From JAJNBA01 sp035512775 (GTDB taxonomy: Bacteria; Actinomycetota; UBA4738; HRBIN12), in NCBI GenBank assembly GCA_035512775.1, contig DATKDI010000021.1, forward strand, positions 1-34,730: DNA of 34,730 nt, read 5' to 3'. How positions within the stretch are numbered: the stretch's first letter is position 1; the number at the start of each line of letters is the position of its first letter. The notes under the pieces were generated by a model. That model searched no databases and was not told where the DNA came from. It worked only from the letters and a program-made list of their open reading frames with translations. A program made the translations under genes and the position numbers. Shown here piece by piece: positions 12,329 through 25,169 of this stretch.

Positions 12329-14640
12329 CGGTGGCAGACGCCCCTCGCGACCTGGCCCGGGTATGGCTCGCCACCTCGATCCTCGGGATCCTCACGGGCG
12401 GCGTCCTGTGGTGGCTCGACCTGCGCGACGCCGCGAACGTGGCGTGGGCGGCGACGACCGTCGCCGCGCTCGTCTCCCTGCTGCGCGACGTGGTCGAAGG
12501 CATCCTGCGGCGCCGAGCCGGCGTGGACGTCATCGCCCTGCTGGCCATGGGGGGTTCTCTCGCACTCGAGGAGTACCTCGCGGGCGCCGTGATCGCGCTG
12601 ATGCTCGCCACGGGGGAAGCGCTCGAGTCCTACGCGGATCGCCGAGCGCATCGGGAGCTCTCGGCGCTGCTGGACCGTGCCCCGCGAACGGTGACGCGCT
12701 ACGAGAACGGCGTGCTGGTCGAGCGCCCGGTCGAGGACGTGCGCCGAGGCGATCGCCTCCTCGTGAAGCAAGGGGCGGTGATCCCGGTGGACGGTGTGGC
12801 GTCGACGCACGCGGTCCTGGACGAGTCGGCACTCACCGGGGAGTCCCGGCCGGTCGAACGCGCCGCCGGCGACCCGATCCGCTCCGGCGGGCTCAACGCC
12901 GGCGGCGCGTTCGAGCTGATCGCGACGGCCACCGTGGAGGACAGCACGTACGCTGGGATCGTCCGGCTGGTGGAGGAGGCGGAGCGGCAGAAGGCTCCCT
13001 TCGTCCGCCTCGCCGACCGCTACGCGGCGATCTTCGTGCCCGTCACCTTGGTGATCGCGGGGGGCGCCTGGGCGGTCACGCAGGACCCGGTGCGCGCGCT
13101 CTCCGTCCTGGTGGTCGCCACCCCGTGCCCCCTCCTGCTCGCCGTACCGATCGCGATCGTGTCGGGGATCTCCCGCGCCGCGCACCGGGGGATCATCGTG
13201 AAGGGCGGGGGCGCGTTGGAGACGCTCGCCCGCGCGAAGGTGCTCGTGCTGGACAAGACCGGCACGCTCACGTCGGGCGTGCCCATGCTGAGCGATATCG
13301 AGACGGTCGACGAGATCGGTCCGGACGAGCTGCTCGGACTCGCCGCCTCGCTCGACCAGGTGTCGCCGCACGTGCTCGCGGCGGCTCTCGTCCGGGCGGC
13401 GCGGGAGCGGCGGCTCGAGCTCGTGTTCCCGACCGACGTCGTGGAGCGCCACGGCGCCGGGATCGAGGGGACCGTGGACGGGCACCGGGTGGCGCTCGGC
13501 AAGGCGGGCTACGTGTCCGAGGGCGCGCCGATGCCTCCTCGCGCACGCGAGGTGCGCCGGCGCTCCATGCTCGACGGTTCCTCGTGCATCTTCGTCGCGA
13601 TCGACGGTCACGTCGCCGGCGCGTTGATCGTCGACGACCCGATCCGCCCCGACGCGCCGCGCGTGATCCGTGCGCTCCGCCGAGCCGGGATCGAGCGCGT
13701 GATCATGGTGACCGGCGACCACCCGGATGTGGCCGAGTCGGTCGGCGCCGCGCTCGGGGTCGACCGGATCCTGTCGGAGCGCGATCCCATGGAGAAGGTC
13801 GAGGCCATGGAGGCCGAGCGCGAGGCAGGGGTCGTCGTCATGGTGGGGGACGGCCTGAACGACGCTCCGGCGCTCGCCGCCGCCGACGTGGGCGTCGCCA
13901 TGGGGGCTCGCGGCGCCACGGCGTCGTCGGAGGCGGCCGACATCGTGCTGGTCGCGGACCGGCTGGACGGTCTGGTGGATGCGATCGCGATCGCGCGCCG
14001 CTCGCGCGCTATCGCGCTCCAGTCGGTGCTGCTCGGCATGGGTCTCGCCTTCGGGTTCATGTTCGGAGGCGCCTTCGGGTTGTTCACGCCTGTGGCGGGG
14101 GCGCTGATCCAGGAACTGATCGACGTGGCGTCGATCCTGAACGCTCTGCGGGCGCTCGGCGGAGGTGGTCGGCCCTCAGGGGCTCGGGAGCCGACCGACG
14201 TCGCCGAGCGCTTCCGGGCGGAGCACCGAGAGTTCGCTCCTGAGCTCCTCCGAGTCCGGTCGGTGGCGGACCGCCTCGGGCAGCTCCCGCCGGACGAGGT
14301 CCGCCGGGAGCTCGAGGCGGTCCGCCGCTTCGTCGTCGAACGCCTGCCGCAGCACGAGGAGGAGGAGGAGGCCGCCGTCTACCCGGTCGTCGCCCGTCTG
14401 ATGGGCGGCGAGGATCCGATGAGCTCGATGCAGCGGGCTCACATCGAGATCTCTCACCTCGCGCGGGTGTTCCGGCAGCTCCTCGAGGACCTCCCCGAAG
14501 ACGGGCCCACGCCCGACGATCTCGTGGACCTCCGCCGCGTGCTCTACGGGCTCCACGCGATCCTCCGACTGCACTTCGCGCAGGAGGAGGAGGCTTACGC
14601 CTGGTTGTCCTCGGGGGAGGAGTCCGTGTCCGTTCCCTGA
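12325..14640 (+). CDS. P1B-5-type metal ATPase with C-terminal hemerythrin domain
   Basis: A 771-residue heavy-metal-transporting P-type ATPase. It has eight membrane helices, no N-terminal metal-binding domain, the actuator motif TGES (171-174), the phosphorylation motif DKTGT (Asp310), TGDHPD (463-468) and GDGLND (508-513). The metal-site motifs are TPCPL in helix 6 (Cys268) and QELID in helix 8 (596-600). Together with a hemerythrin domain they fit the P1B-5 subgroup, linked in the literature to iron/nickel export. The hemerythrin part (about 625-760) has His634, His677, Glu681, His706, His744, His750 and Glu754 as likely di-iron ligands. The nucleotide-domain HP dipeptide is replaced by SPHV (347-350). 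GTG overlaps the nitrobindin stop. The 3' end overlaps the convergent kinase gene by 46 bp. Confidence 0.92.
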   Translation: MTVADAPRDLARVWLATSILGILTGGVLWWLDLRDAANVAWAATTVAALVSLLRDVVEGILRRRAGVDVIALLAMGGSLALEEYLAGAVIALMLATGEALESYADRRAHRELSALLDRAPRTVTRYENGVLVERPVEDVRRGDRLLVKQGAVIPVDGVASTHAVLDESALTGESRPVERAAGDPIRSGGLNAGGAFELIATATVEDSTYAGIVRLVEEAERQKAPFVRLADRYAAIFVPVTLVIAGGAWAVTQDPVRALSVLVVATPCPLLLAVPIAIVSGISRAAHRGIIVKGGGALETLARAKVLVLDKTGTLTSGVPMLSDIETVDEIGPDELLGLAASLDQVSPHVLAAALVRAARERRLELVFPTDVVERHGAGIEGTVDGHRVALGKAGYVSEGAPMPPRAREVRRRSMLDGSSCIFVAIDGHVAGALIVDDPIRPDAPRVIRALRRAGIERVIMVTGDHPDVAESVGAALGVDRILSERDPMEKVEAMEAEREAGVVVMVGDGLNDAPALAAADVGVAMGARGATASSEAADIVLVADRLDGLVDAIAIARRSRAIALQSVLLGMGLAFGFMFGGAFGLFTPVAGALIQELIDVASILNALRALGGGGRPSGAREPTDVAERFRAEHREFAPELLRVRSVADRLGQLPPDEVRRELEAVRRFVVERLPQHEEEEEAAVYPVVARLMGGEDPMSSMQRAHIEISHLARVFRQLLEDLPEDGPTPDDLVDLRRVLYGLHAILRLHFAQEEEAYAWLSSGEESVSVP

Positions 14641-16268
14641 GGGTCCTCCCCCTCAGGGTCCTCGTCCTGCGGGTCCTCGGACGGGTCCTCGGGAAGGATG
14701 AGGACGCGCTCTTGGGGCTCGAAGGCCAAGAGGACACGGAAGGAGGAGCCACCGCCCGCCCGCTCCTGGACCCAGGCCCTGCCGTCGTGGAGCTCCGCGA
14801 ACTTGACGACCAGCGCGAGACCCACGCCCGCGCCGCCGGGCCCGGCGCTGGTGCCCTGCACGAACGGCTCGAAGATCCGCTCCCGATCAGCGGACGCGAT
14901 CCCGGGACCGTCGTCCTCGACGGCGATCAGCGCGCCCTCATCAGTGCGCTCGACGCGTACCCAGATCCGCGAGTCGCCGGGGGTGTGTTTGACGGCGTTG
15001 GCGAGGAGGTTCTCGACGATCCTCTCCACCATGGTCGGGTCCGCCTCGACGTGCACCGGTCCGGTGTCGAGTTGGAGCCGGCGCTCGGTGACGGCGTCGG
15101 TCCTGGTGACCAGCTGACGGATCAGGGAGCCCAGGTCGACACGCCGAAGGCGAGCAGCGAACCCCCTCCGCTGGAGCCGGTCGAGATCCAGCAGGTCGGT
15201 CACGATCCGGTCGAGGCGTCGCGAGTTGTGCACGATCCGGGATGACAGGTCGCGAACGTCTTCCGGAGACATCTCGTCGGCTCTGTGCTGGAGCGTCGCC
15301 GCCAGGCCCAAGATCGCCGCGAGGGGCGTCCGGATGTCGTGGGAGACGGCCTGGATCGCGAGCGACTTCGCTTCGTCGGTCGCGGAGAGCCGGAGGTTCT
15401 GCGCTCGCTCGCTGGCGAGCTCGTGTCGGAGCTCGTGCACGCGGCGGCGGTCGGTCACGTCCACCAGCACGCCGAGCCAGTACCGCGGGACCCCTTCGCC
15501 GTCGGTGATGAGCCGGGAGCGATCGTGGAGCCAGACGGTGCGTCCGTCCTTGGTGAAGACCCGGTACTCGATCCCACCCGCCAGGCCGCCGGATCGCTCG
15601 GCCGCGTCGAGCCGGTCCTTGTCGTCGGGATGGACGATCTTGTTCCAGAGCTCGGGGTCGGCGTACCAGTCCTCGGGTGCGTAGCCCAGGATCGTCGAGG
15701 TCTGTTCGCTGATCGCGAGCGTCTTCTGAGGACCGTCGATCGCGTCGAGGTAGGTGATCGCCGGCACCTGTTCCTCGAGCGCGCGGAACCGCTCTTCCGC
15801 CTCCACCCACCGCGAGGCGGCATGACGGGTCCGTCCTTCGCTCGCGTCGCGCATGGCCTCGACCTGCTCGAGCTCGATCCGTCGTCGCTCCGTGACGTCG
15901 ACGATCAGTCCGCGCAGCCTGGTCTTCGGGCGAACGGTCGCGGGCGCGAGCTGGCCCACGTGCCAGAGACTCAACTCACGGCCGTCCTTCGTCGCGAAGC
16001 GATACTCGACGTCGAGTCGCTCGCCCCCGGCCGCTTCGGTCCAGGCGTCGACGACTCGGTCCCGGTCGTCCGGATGCACGCGCTCGAGCCAGGAACCGGG
16101 ATCCTCGATCCACTCGCGGGGCGTGTAGCCGAGCAGGTCCGCGACGGCGTTCGAGACGGAGGTGAACTGCCCCGGCTCCGTCCCCGCCTCCCAGACGATC
16201 GTATGGCCGTCGCCGAGCACATCGAGGACACGGCGAAGCCCTCCGGCGGGTAGCAATCGCGGCGCCAT
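14595..16268 (-). CDS. PAS-PAS sensor histidine kinase
   Basis: A 557-residue cytoplasmic hybrid-less histidine kinase. Two PAS domains of the PAS_3 type lie at about 20-130 and 165-280, each with a WxxxVHPDD-like motif and the closing VDVTERRR or VDVTDRRR. A short coiled linker leads to HisKA with the phospho-acceptor in SHDIRTPL (His310), and an ATPase domain with NLLANAVKH (Asn424), EDDGPGIA and GGAGVGLAL. No membrane helix or receiver is present and no response regulator lies nearby, so it is an orphan sensing an internal signal. ATG 16268 is preferred to TTG 16304. After about residue 526 comes an acidic repeat tail (EDPSEDPQDEDPEGEDP) that overlaps the neighbouring ATPase gene. Confidence 0.9.
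   Translation of the reverse strand: MAPRLLPAGGLRRVLDVLGDGHTIVWEAGTEPGQFTSVSNAVADLLGYTPREWIEDPGSWLERVHPDDRDRVVDAWTEAAGGERLDVEYRFATKDGRELSLWHVGQLAPATVRPKTRLRGLIVDVTERRRIELEQVEAMRDASEGRTRHAASRWVEAEERFRALEEQVPAITYLDAIDGPQKTLAISEQTSTILGYAPEDWYADPELWNKIVHPDDKDRLDAAERSGGLAGGIEYRVFTKDGRTVWLHDRSRLITDGEGVPRYWLGVLVDVTDRRRVHELRHELASERAQNLRLSATDEAKSLAIQAVSHDIRTPLAAILGLAATLQHRADEMSPEDVRDLSSRIVHNSRRLDRIVTDLLDLDRLQRRGFAARLRRVDLGSLIRQLVTRTDAVTERRLQLDTGPVHVEADPTMVERIVENLLANAVKHTPGDSRIWVRVERTDEGALIAVEDDGPGIASADRERIFEPFVQGTSAGPGGAGVGLALVVKFAELHDGRAWVQERAGGGSSFRVLLAFEPQERVLILPEDPSEDPQDEDPEGEDPQGTDTDSSPEDNQA
14641..14690. repeat. 15-bp-period repeat in the kinase 3' end
   Basis: GGGTCCTC recurs at 14641, 14656, 14671 and 14683 (spacing 15, 15 and 12 bp). 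On the minus strand these encode the acidic E-D-P-x repeats at the kinase C-terminus. The repeat begins just after the stop of the convergent ATPase gene. It looks like slippage expansion that lengthened the kinase tail. Confidence 0.7.
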
Positions 16269-16341
16269 CGGGGTCAGTCTGCGAGATGGCCCGGCGGATG
16301 CCAATCCGGCGGATGGCCGAGACCTTCTGCCGGGGCGCTCT

Positions 16342-17969
16342 TCACGAGGCGATCGCCCCTCCGTCGGCTCGGGGGTCGCTGCCGGCCACCAGCACTCGGT
16401 CGTCGATGAGGAGCAGATGGGCGTGCCCGAGGGCGCGGTCCACCCGGCCGACGGTCTCCACCCGGAAGCCGTCGCGTTCGAACGAGCCGCGGACTTCCTC
16501 GGGCACCGATGCCTCGGCTTCGACCCATGGCTCGGAGAGAACGGGCTCCATGCCGCCGACGAGCCATCGGGGGCCGGCGATGGCCTCGTATGGATCGAGG
16601 CCGAGGTCGAACGCCCGGACCAGAGTCATCAGGTCGATCTGCGGCTGGCCGTGACCCCCCCGGGTGCCGGTGAGCGCGACGAGGTCGCCGTGGCGATGCA
16701 CGGCGACCGGCATCAGCGTGTGCGCCGGCTTCTTGCCCGGCGCGAGCTGGTTGGGATGGCCGGGCTCGAGCGTGAAACAACCGCCTCGGTCGTGGGGGAC
16801 GATCCCGGTGACCGGCTCGAGGATGCCGGCTCCGAAACCGCTGTACAGGCTCTGGATCAGCGCGACCCCCCAGCCGTCGGCATCGGCGGCGACGAGTGCG
16901 ATGGTGTCGCCTTCGACGTGCTTCGGGCGGCCGGCTGCAGGCGCCCCCGGGGCGACCGTCGGGGCATGCCCATCGAGACCAGCGAGACCGCCTCGGACGA
17001 TGTCGCACAGGGCCGCGATGTGCCCGTCGTCCAGGAGCGCCGAGACGTGGATCGTCATCGCCTGGGGGTCGGCGAGGTGACGATCGCGGTCGGTCGAGGC
17101 GGTCGTCAGGATGCGGGCGAGCGTCGCGGCGTCCGGCCCGATCGGGTCGGGATCGATCTCGAGTCGCTCGACCGCGGCGAGCGCCTCGAGCAGCACGAAC
17201 CCTTGGGAGCCGGGCGGCGTGACGGAGACGTCGAGGTCTCGGTAGCGCCCCCTGAGGGGAGGGAGGAGATCCGCGGTGTGCCTCGCGAGGTCATCGGGAG
17301 AGATCGGGGCGCCGAGGGCGCGCAGCCCCCGGACGAGCCGCTCACCGATGTCGCCGGCGTAGAAGGCGTCGGGACCCTCCTCGGCCAGGGTCCGGAGGGT
17401 CCTCGCCAGGCTCGGCTGGACGAGGCGATCGCCCTCCGAGAGGACCCCGTCTGCGAAGAAGACCTCCGCGAAGCCGGGATCCGAGCGGAGCTCGTCGGCT
17501 CGCCGCGCGATGCTCCACGCCAGGTCCCGGGAGACGGGGAAGCCCTCCGCCGCCTCGATCGCGGCTCCGAACGCGTCCCTCCACGGCAGGATCGCCCCCT
17601 GGTGGTGCACGGCGTCCCATCCGCCGATGGCGCCGGGCACCGTGATCGTCGCCGGTCCGGTGTGAGGCATCGTGGTGCCGTGGGCGGCGCGGAGCCCGTG
17701 GTGGTCCACGCCGGCCGGCGCCCGGCCGGACGAGTCGATCGCCACGAGCTTGCCGTCCGGGTTCTGCACGAGGGCGAAGAGGTCTCCGCCGGCGCCGCAC
17801 ATGTGCGGGTAGACGACCGCGAGCATCACCGCGGCGTGCAGTGCCGCGTCCACGGCGTTGCCACCGTTCGTGAAGGCGGCCGCCGCCACCTCCGAGGCGG
17901 CCGCGTGGGGAGTGGCGACCGCCCACCGGTCGCCGCGCGCCGAGAAGCCCTCGCGGTCGCCTGACGACA

Positions 17970-17973
<4 letters not shown>
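16342..17973 (-). CDS. Gamma-glutamyltransferase family protein
   Basis: A 543-residue Ntn-hydrolase of the gamma-glutamyltranspeptidase family, made as a proenzyme that cleaves itself before a catalytic Thr. The large-subunit opening (ATPHAAASEVAAAAFTNGGN, AVDAALHA) is typical. The new N-terminus should be Thr357 in EGDTIALVAADADG; canonical enzymes have TTH here, so the autoprocessing site is a variant. The small subunit contains NQLAPGKKPAHTLMP (about 408-422), TGTRGG (435-440) and the usual C-terminal HAHLLLIDD. There is no signal peptide, so it is probably cytoplasmic and may act on gamma-glutamyl metabolites rather than extracellular glutathione. ATG 17973 overlaps the Lhr stop (ATGA), so it is translationally coupled to the helicase. 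Confidence 0.88.
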
Positions 17974-22400
<4,427 letters not shown>

Positions 22401-22406
22401 CGACAC

Positions 22407-22450
22407 ACGCTACCCGGTGACACCGACATGCGTGAGGGCGCCGGTAGGAT
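22407..22450. promoter_or_regulatory. Divergent leaderless promoters (lhr / bactofilin-like)
   Basis: Minus-strand TAGCGT (22412-22407) ends 6 nt before GTG 22400 of lhr. Plus-strand TAGGAT (22445-22450) ends 8 nt before ATG 22459. No SD sequence precedes either start. The two -10 boxes are only 32 nt apart, so the two polymerases probably compete for the region. Confidence 0.5.
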
Positions 22451-22458
22451 GCCGCGGC

Positions 22459-23409
22459 ATGCGTCTGCGCCGCGCCCTCGCCGCCTCGGCGTTCGCCCTC
22501 CTGGTCTCGCCGGCGGCCGCCCTCGCCCAGGACGAACCTGTGATCGAGCCGCCAAGGATCGAGCCCGAGGACCAGATCGTCCTCGCCGGCTCGGTCGTGG
22601 TGCCGCGCGGAGAGCGGGTCGGCGAGGTCGTCATCTTCTCGGGACGCGCGACCGTGCACGGTGTGGCGACCGGCGACGTGGTCGTCCTGGAGGGACCGGT
22701 CACCGTGACGGGACAGGTGCACGGGTCGGTGATCGCCGCCGACGGGGTCGTGCGGCTCGCCGAGAGCGCTCGCGTCGGCGGCGACGTCTTCTCCAGCGAG
22801 GAGGTTCTCGCTCGGCCTGGTGCGAAGGTCGGAGGGGACGCACGGAGCGACGTTCGCTTCTCCTTCGAGGGACCGCTGGCCGCGCTCGGCAAGCTCCTGG
22901 GACCGGTCGCGATCTCGGTCTCCGTTCTGCTGATGGGCCTCGTGCTGTTGCTCCTCGTGCCCCGGGGAGCGGATGCGGTGGCGGAGACGCTGACGGATGC
23001 GCCGCTCGTCTCCCTCGGGTGGGGGATCCTCATCGCGATCGCCGTTCCGGTCGCCGCGGTCGCGCTCCTGATCTCGGTTCTCGGCCTCCCGTTGGGGCTC
23101 GCCCTGTTGTTCTCCTCGGGCCTGTGGTGGCTGACCGGGCTCACCTGGGCGGCGTGGTGCGCCGGTCGCGGGCTGGTCCGGCCACCCCGCGGTCGCGCGA
23201 CCGCGTTCCTGGCCGGCTGGGCGATCCTCGCCGCCGTCGGCTTGGTGCCGATCCTGAACGTCGCCGTGTGGACGCTCGCGCCCGCGGTCGGGCTGGGCGC
23301 GATGCTCGTGGCGGCGTGGCGGTCACGCCACGGACCTCGGACCCGCGGACGTCATCGTTCGGGGTCGCGGGTTCCGCCCGATGACGCGATCCAAGCCGGG
23401 ATCGCGTGA
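22459..23409 (+). CDS. Secreted-start bactofilin-like/TM protein
   Basis: A 316-residue protein with a signal peptide (ALAASAFALLVSPAAALA, cleavage near 23) and an extracytoplasmic segment of about 110 residues with bactofilin-like short repeats. Examples are VVIFSGRATVHGVATGDVVV, GPVTVTGQVHGSVIAADG and SARVGGDVFSSEEVL, a right-handed beta-helix pattern. Four or five membrane helices follow (about 140-290), and the C-terminus is basic and disordered. This architecture recurs in bacteria as a hypothetical 'polymer-forming' membrane protein; its function is not established. The ATG is preceded by TAGGAT (8 nt) and no SD. It converges on potC with a 6-bp gap. Confidence 0.78.
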   Translation: MRLRRALAASAFALLVSPAAALAQDEPVIEPPRIEPEDQIVLAGSVVVPRGERVGEVVIFSGRATVHGVATGDVVVLEGPVTVTGQVHGSVIAADGVVRLAESARVGGDVFSSEEVLARPGAKVGGDARSDVRFSFEGPLAALGKLLGPVAISVSVLLMGLVLLLLVPRGADAVAETLTDAPLVSLGWGILIAIAVPVAAVALLISVLGLPLGLALLFSSGLWWLTGLTWAAWCAGRGLVRPPRGRATAFLAGWAILAAVGLVPILNVAVWTLAPAVGLGAMLVAAWRSRHGPRTRGRHRSGSRVPPDDAIQAGIA

Positions 23410-23415
23410 CGGTGC

Positions 23416-24276
23416 CTACGCCGGGCGGCGGCGGGAGACGATGAGCTGGATGACTGCGAGGGCGATCCCGCCGAGGAAGATCAGCGTCGCGAAGACGAAG
23501 ACGTGCGGCGGGATCCCGACCTTCGTGGCCCCGTAGACCCAGGTCGGGAACATCGTGGAGGGACCCTGGACGAACTGGCTGATCACGAAGTCGTCCATCG
23601 ACAGCGCGAACGCGAGCAGCCAGCCGGCGAGGATGCCGGGGAAGATCAGCGGCAGCGTCACCTTGAAGAAGGTCACGATCGGTCCCGCCCCGAGGTCCAT
23701 CGCCGCGTCCTCGAGCGAACGATCGAGATTGGCGGCCCTGGCGCGCACGATGACGGTCGTGAACGGGATGCTGAACATCACGTGCGAGGCGAACAGCGTC
23801 GCGAGTCCTCGCGGCAAGCTCAGGGAGACGAAGAACGACGCCAGCGCCGCTCCCAGGACGATCTCCGGGGAAGAGATGCCGAGGAAGATCACGAGGTTGG
23901 TGGTGCTCTTCCCGCGGTATCGGTACCGGGCGAGCGCGAGCCCGAGCAGCGCCCCCAGTGCCGCCGCCACCAGCGAGCTGGTGAACGCGATCAGGAGCGA
24001 GTGCTGCAGGGCCGTCGTCAGGTCGGGGATGTCGAACAGCCGCTGGTACCAGACCGTGGTGAACCCTGACCACGTCGTCTTGACGCGGGGCGCCGTCCCG
24101 AACCCGGTGTCCGTGTCGTTGAAGCTGAACAGGATGATCACGAAGATCGGGAAGGCCAGGTACAGGATGAAGACGAACGTGTAGGTCGGCAGGAGGAACC
24201 GCGTCCACCGTCGCCTCGGCTTCCGTATGGGTGCCGGCATCCGGTCCACCACCGCCTCAGCCCCCACCGAGCTCAT
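23416..24276 (-). CDS. potC: ABC transporter permease, PotC type
   Basis: A 286-residue inner-membrane permease with six membrane helices, the second permease of a spermidine/putrescine-type importer. The EAA loop that docks to the ATPase is EDAAMDLGAGPIVTFFKVTL, followed by PLIFPG. The N-terminus is basic and cytoplasmic (PIRKPRRRWTRF). ATG 24276 overlaps the stop of potB (ATGA), showing coupled translation. It is the last gene of the leftward importer operon and converges on the bactofilin-like gene. Substrate identity rests on the binding protein; related permeases also move other cationic or opine-like compounds. Confidence 0.9.
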   Translation of the reverse strand: MSSVGAEAVVDRMPAPIRKPRRRWTRFLLPTYTFVFILYLAFPIFVIILFSFNDTDTGFGTAPRVKTTWSGFTTVWYQRLFDIPDLTTALQHSLLIAFTSSLVAAALGALLGLALARYRYRGKSTTNLVIFLGISSPEIVLGAALASFFVSLSLPRGLATLFASHVMFSIPFTTVIVRARAANLDRSLEDAAMDLGAGPIVTFFKVTLPLIFPGILAGWLLAFALSMDDFVISQFVQGPSTMFPTWVYGATKVGIPPHVFVFATLIFLGGIALAVIQLIVSRRRPA

Positions 24277-25169
24277 GTGGTGATCTCCTCCGTGCCGAGG
24301 ATCCGGGCGTAGAAGATCGCGCCGATCAGCATGATGGCCATGAGAACGAAGGCGAGGGCGGCGGCCTCCGGATAATCGCGGGCCTGCAGGAACTCGACCT
24401 GGATGATGTTGCCGATCATCGCGGTGCCGGGTCCGCCGAGCACCTCCGCGTTGATGTAGTCGCCGGTCGCCGGGATCGACGTCAGCAGGATCGCGGCGAA
24501 CACCCCGGGTAGCGACAGCGGGAACACCACTTTGCGGAACGCCGCCGTCCGGCTCGCATAGAGGTCCTTGGCGGCCTCGACGAGGGATCGGTCGATCCGT
24601 TCGAGCGACACGTAGAGCGGGAGGATCGTGAATGGCAGCAGGTTGTAGGTGATCCCCGCGAGCACGGCGAAGGTCGTCCCGATGACGCGGAAGTCGTCGG
24701 GCAGGAGGCCGATGTCCTTCAGGGTCCCGAAGACGATCCCGTCATCGGACAGGATGAAGCTCCACGACACCGTCCTGATCACGAACGAGACGAAGAACGG
24801 CAGGAGGAGAAGGAACAGGAAGAAGGACTTGAACCTGCCGCCGTAGAACGCGATCCAGTACGCGATCGGGTACGCCAGCACCAGGGCGACCGCCGTCACG
24901 ATCGCGCTGTTGCGGAGCGATCGGATCAGGAACTCCCAGTTCTTGGACGTGGCCTCCGTGAAGTTCGCGAAGTGCCAGGTGAGGCGGTATCCCTCGAGCG
25001 CGGTGCCTTCCTGCAGGGCGAGGCTCGCCATCGCCACCATGGGCACGATGAAGAGCAGGAGGAGCCAGAGGCCTCCCGGCGCGAGGAGCGCGTAAGGTGC
25101 CGCGGCCTTGCCGGGCCGCCGCCCCCTCCGTCTCAGGTCGTGAAGATCGGGAGGAAGATGTCGTTCCAC
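24273..25169 (-). CDS. potB: ABC transporter permease, PotB type
   Basis: A 298-residue permease with six membrane helices (the first is LLAPGGLWLLLLFIVPMVAM) and the EAA loop EAAKDLYASRTAAFRKVVFP. It pairs with PotC to form the channel. The start is unclear. GTG 25169 overlaps the binding-protein gene by 37 bp, with GAGAAG weakly placed upstream. A CTG at 25136 overlaps the upstream TGA as CTGA and would begin the basic stretch RRRGRRPGKAAAPYA directly. I report the GTG because CTG starts are rare, though a similar CTGA junction appears at 9833. Confidence 0.88.
   Translation of the reverse strand: MERHLPPDLHDLRRRGRRPGKAAAPYALLAPGGLWLLLLFIVPMVAMASLALQEGTALEGYRLTWHFANFTEATSKNWEFLIRSLRNSAIVTAVALVLAYPIAYWIAFYGGRFKSFFLFLLLLPFFVSFVIRTVSWSFILSDDGIVFGTLKDIGLLPDDFRVIGTTFAVLAGITYNLLPFTILPLYVSLERIDRSLVEAAKDLYASRTAAFRKVVFPLSLPGVFAAILLTSIPATGDYINAEVLGGPGTAMIGNIIQVEFLQARDYPEAAALAFVLMAIMLIGAIFYARILGTEEITT

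Noticed and set aside
16162..17964. 600-codon plus-strand frame over the glutamyltransferase gene
   Set aside because: It lies antisense to a gene with clear family motifs and is an effect of GC-rich third positions. The same holds for frames over lhr (19137-21347) and the ATPase (12363-14243).
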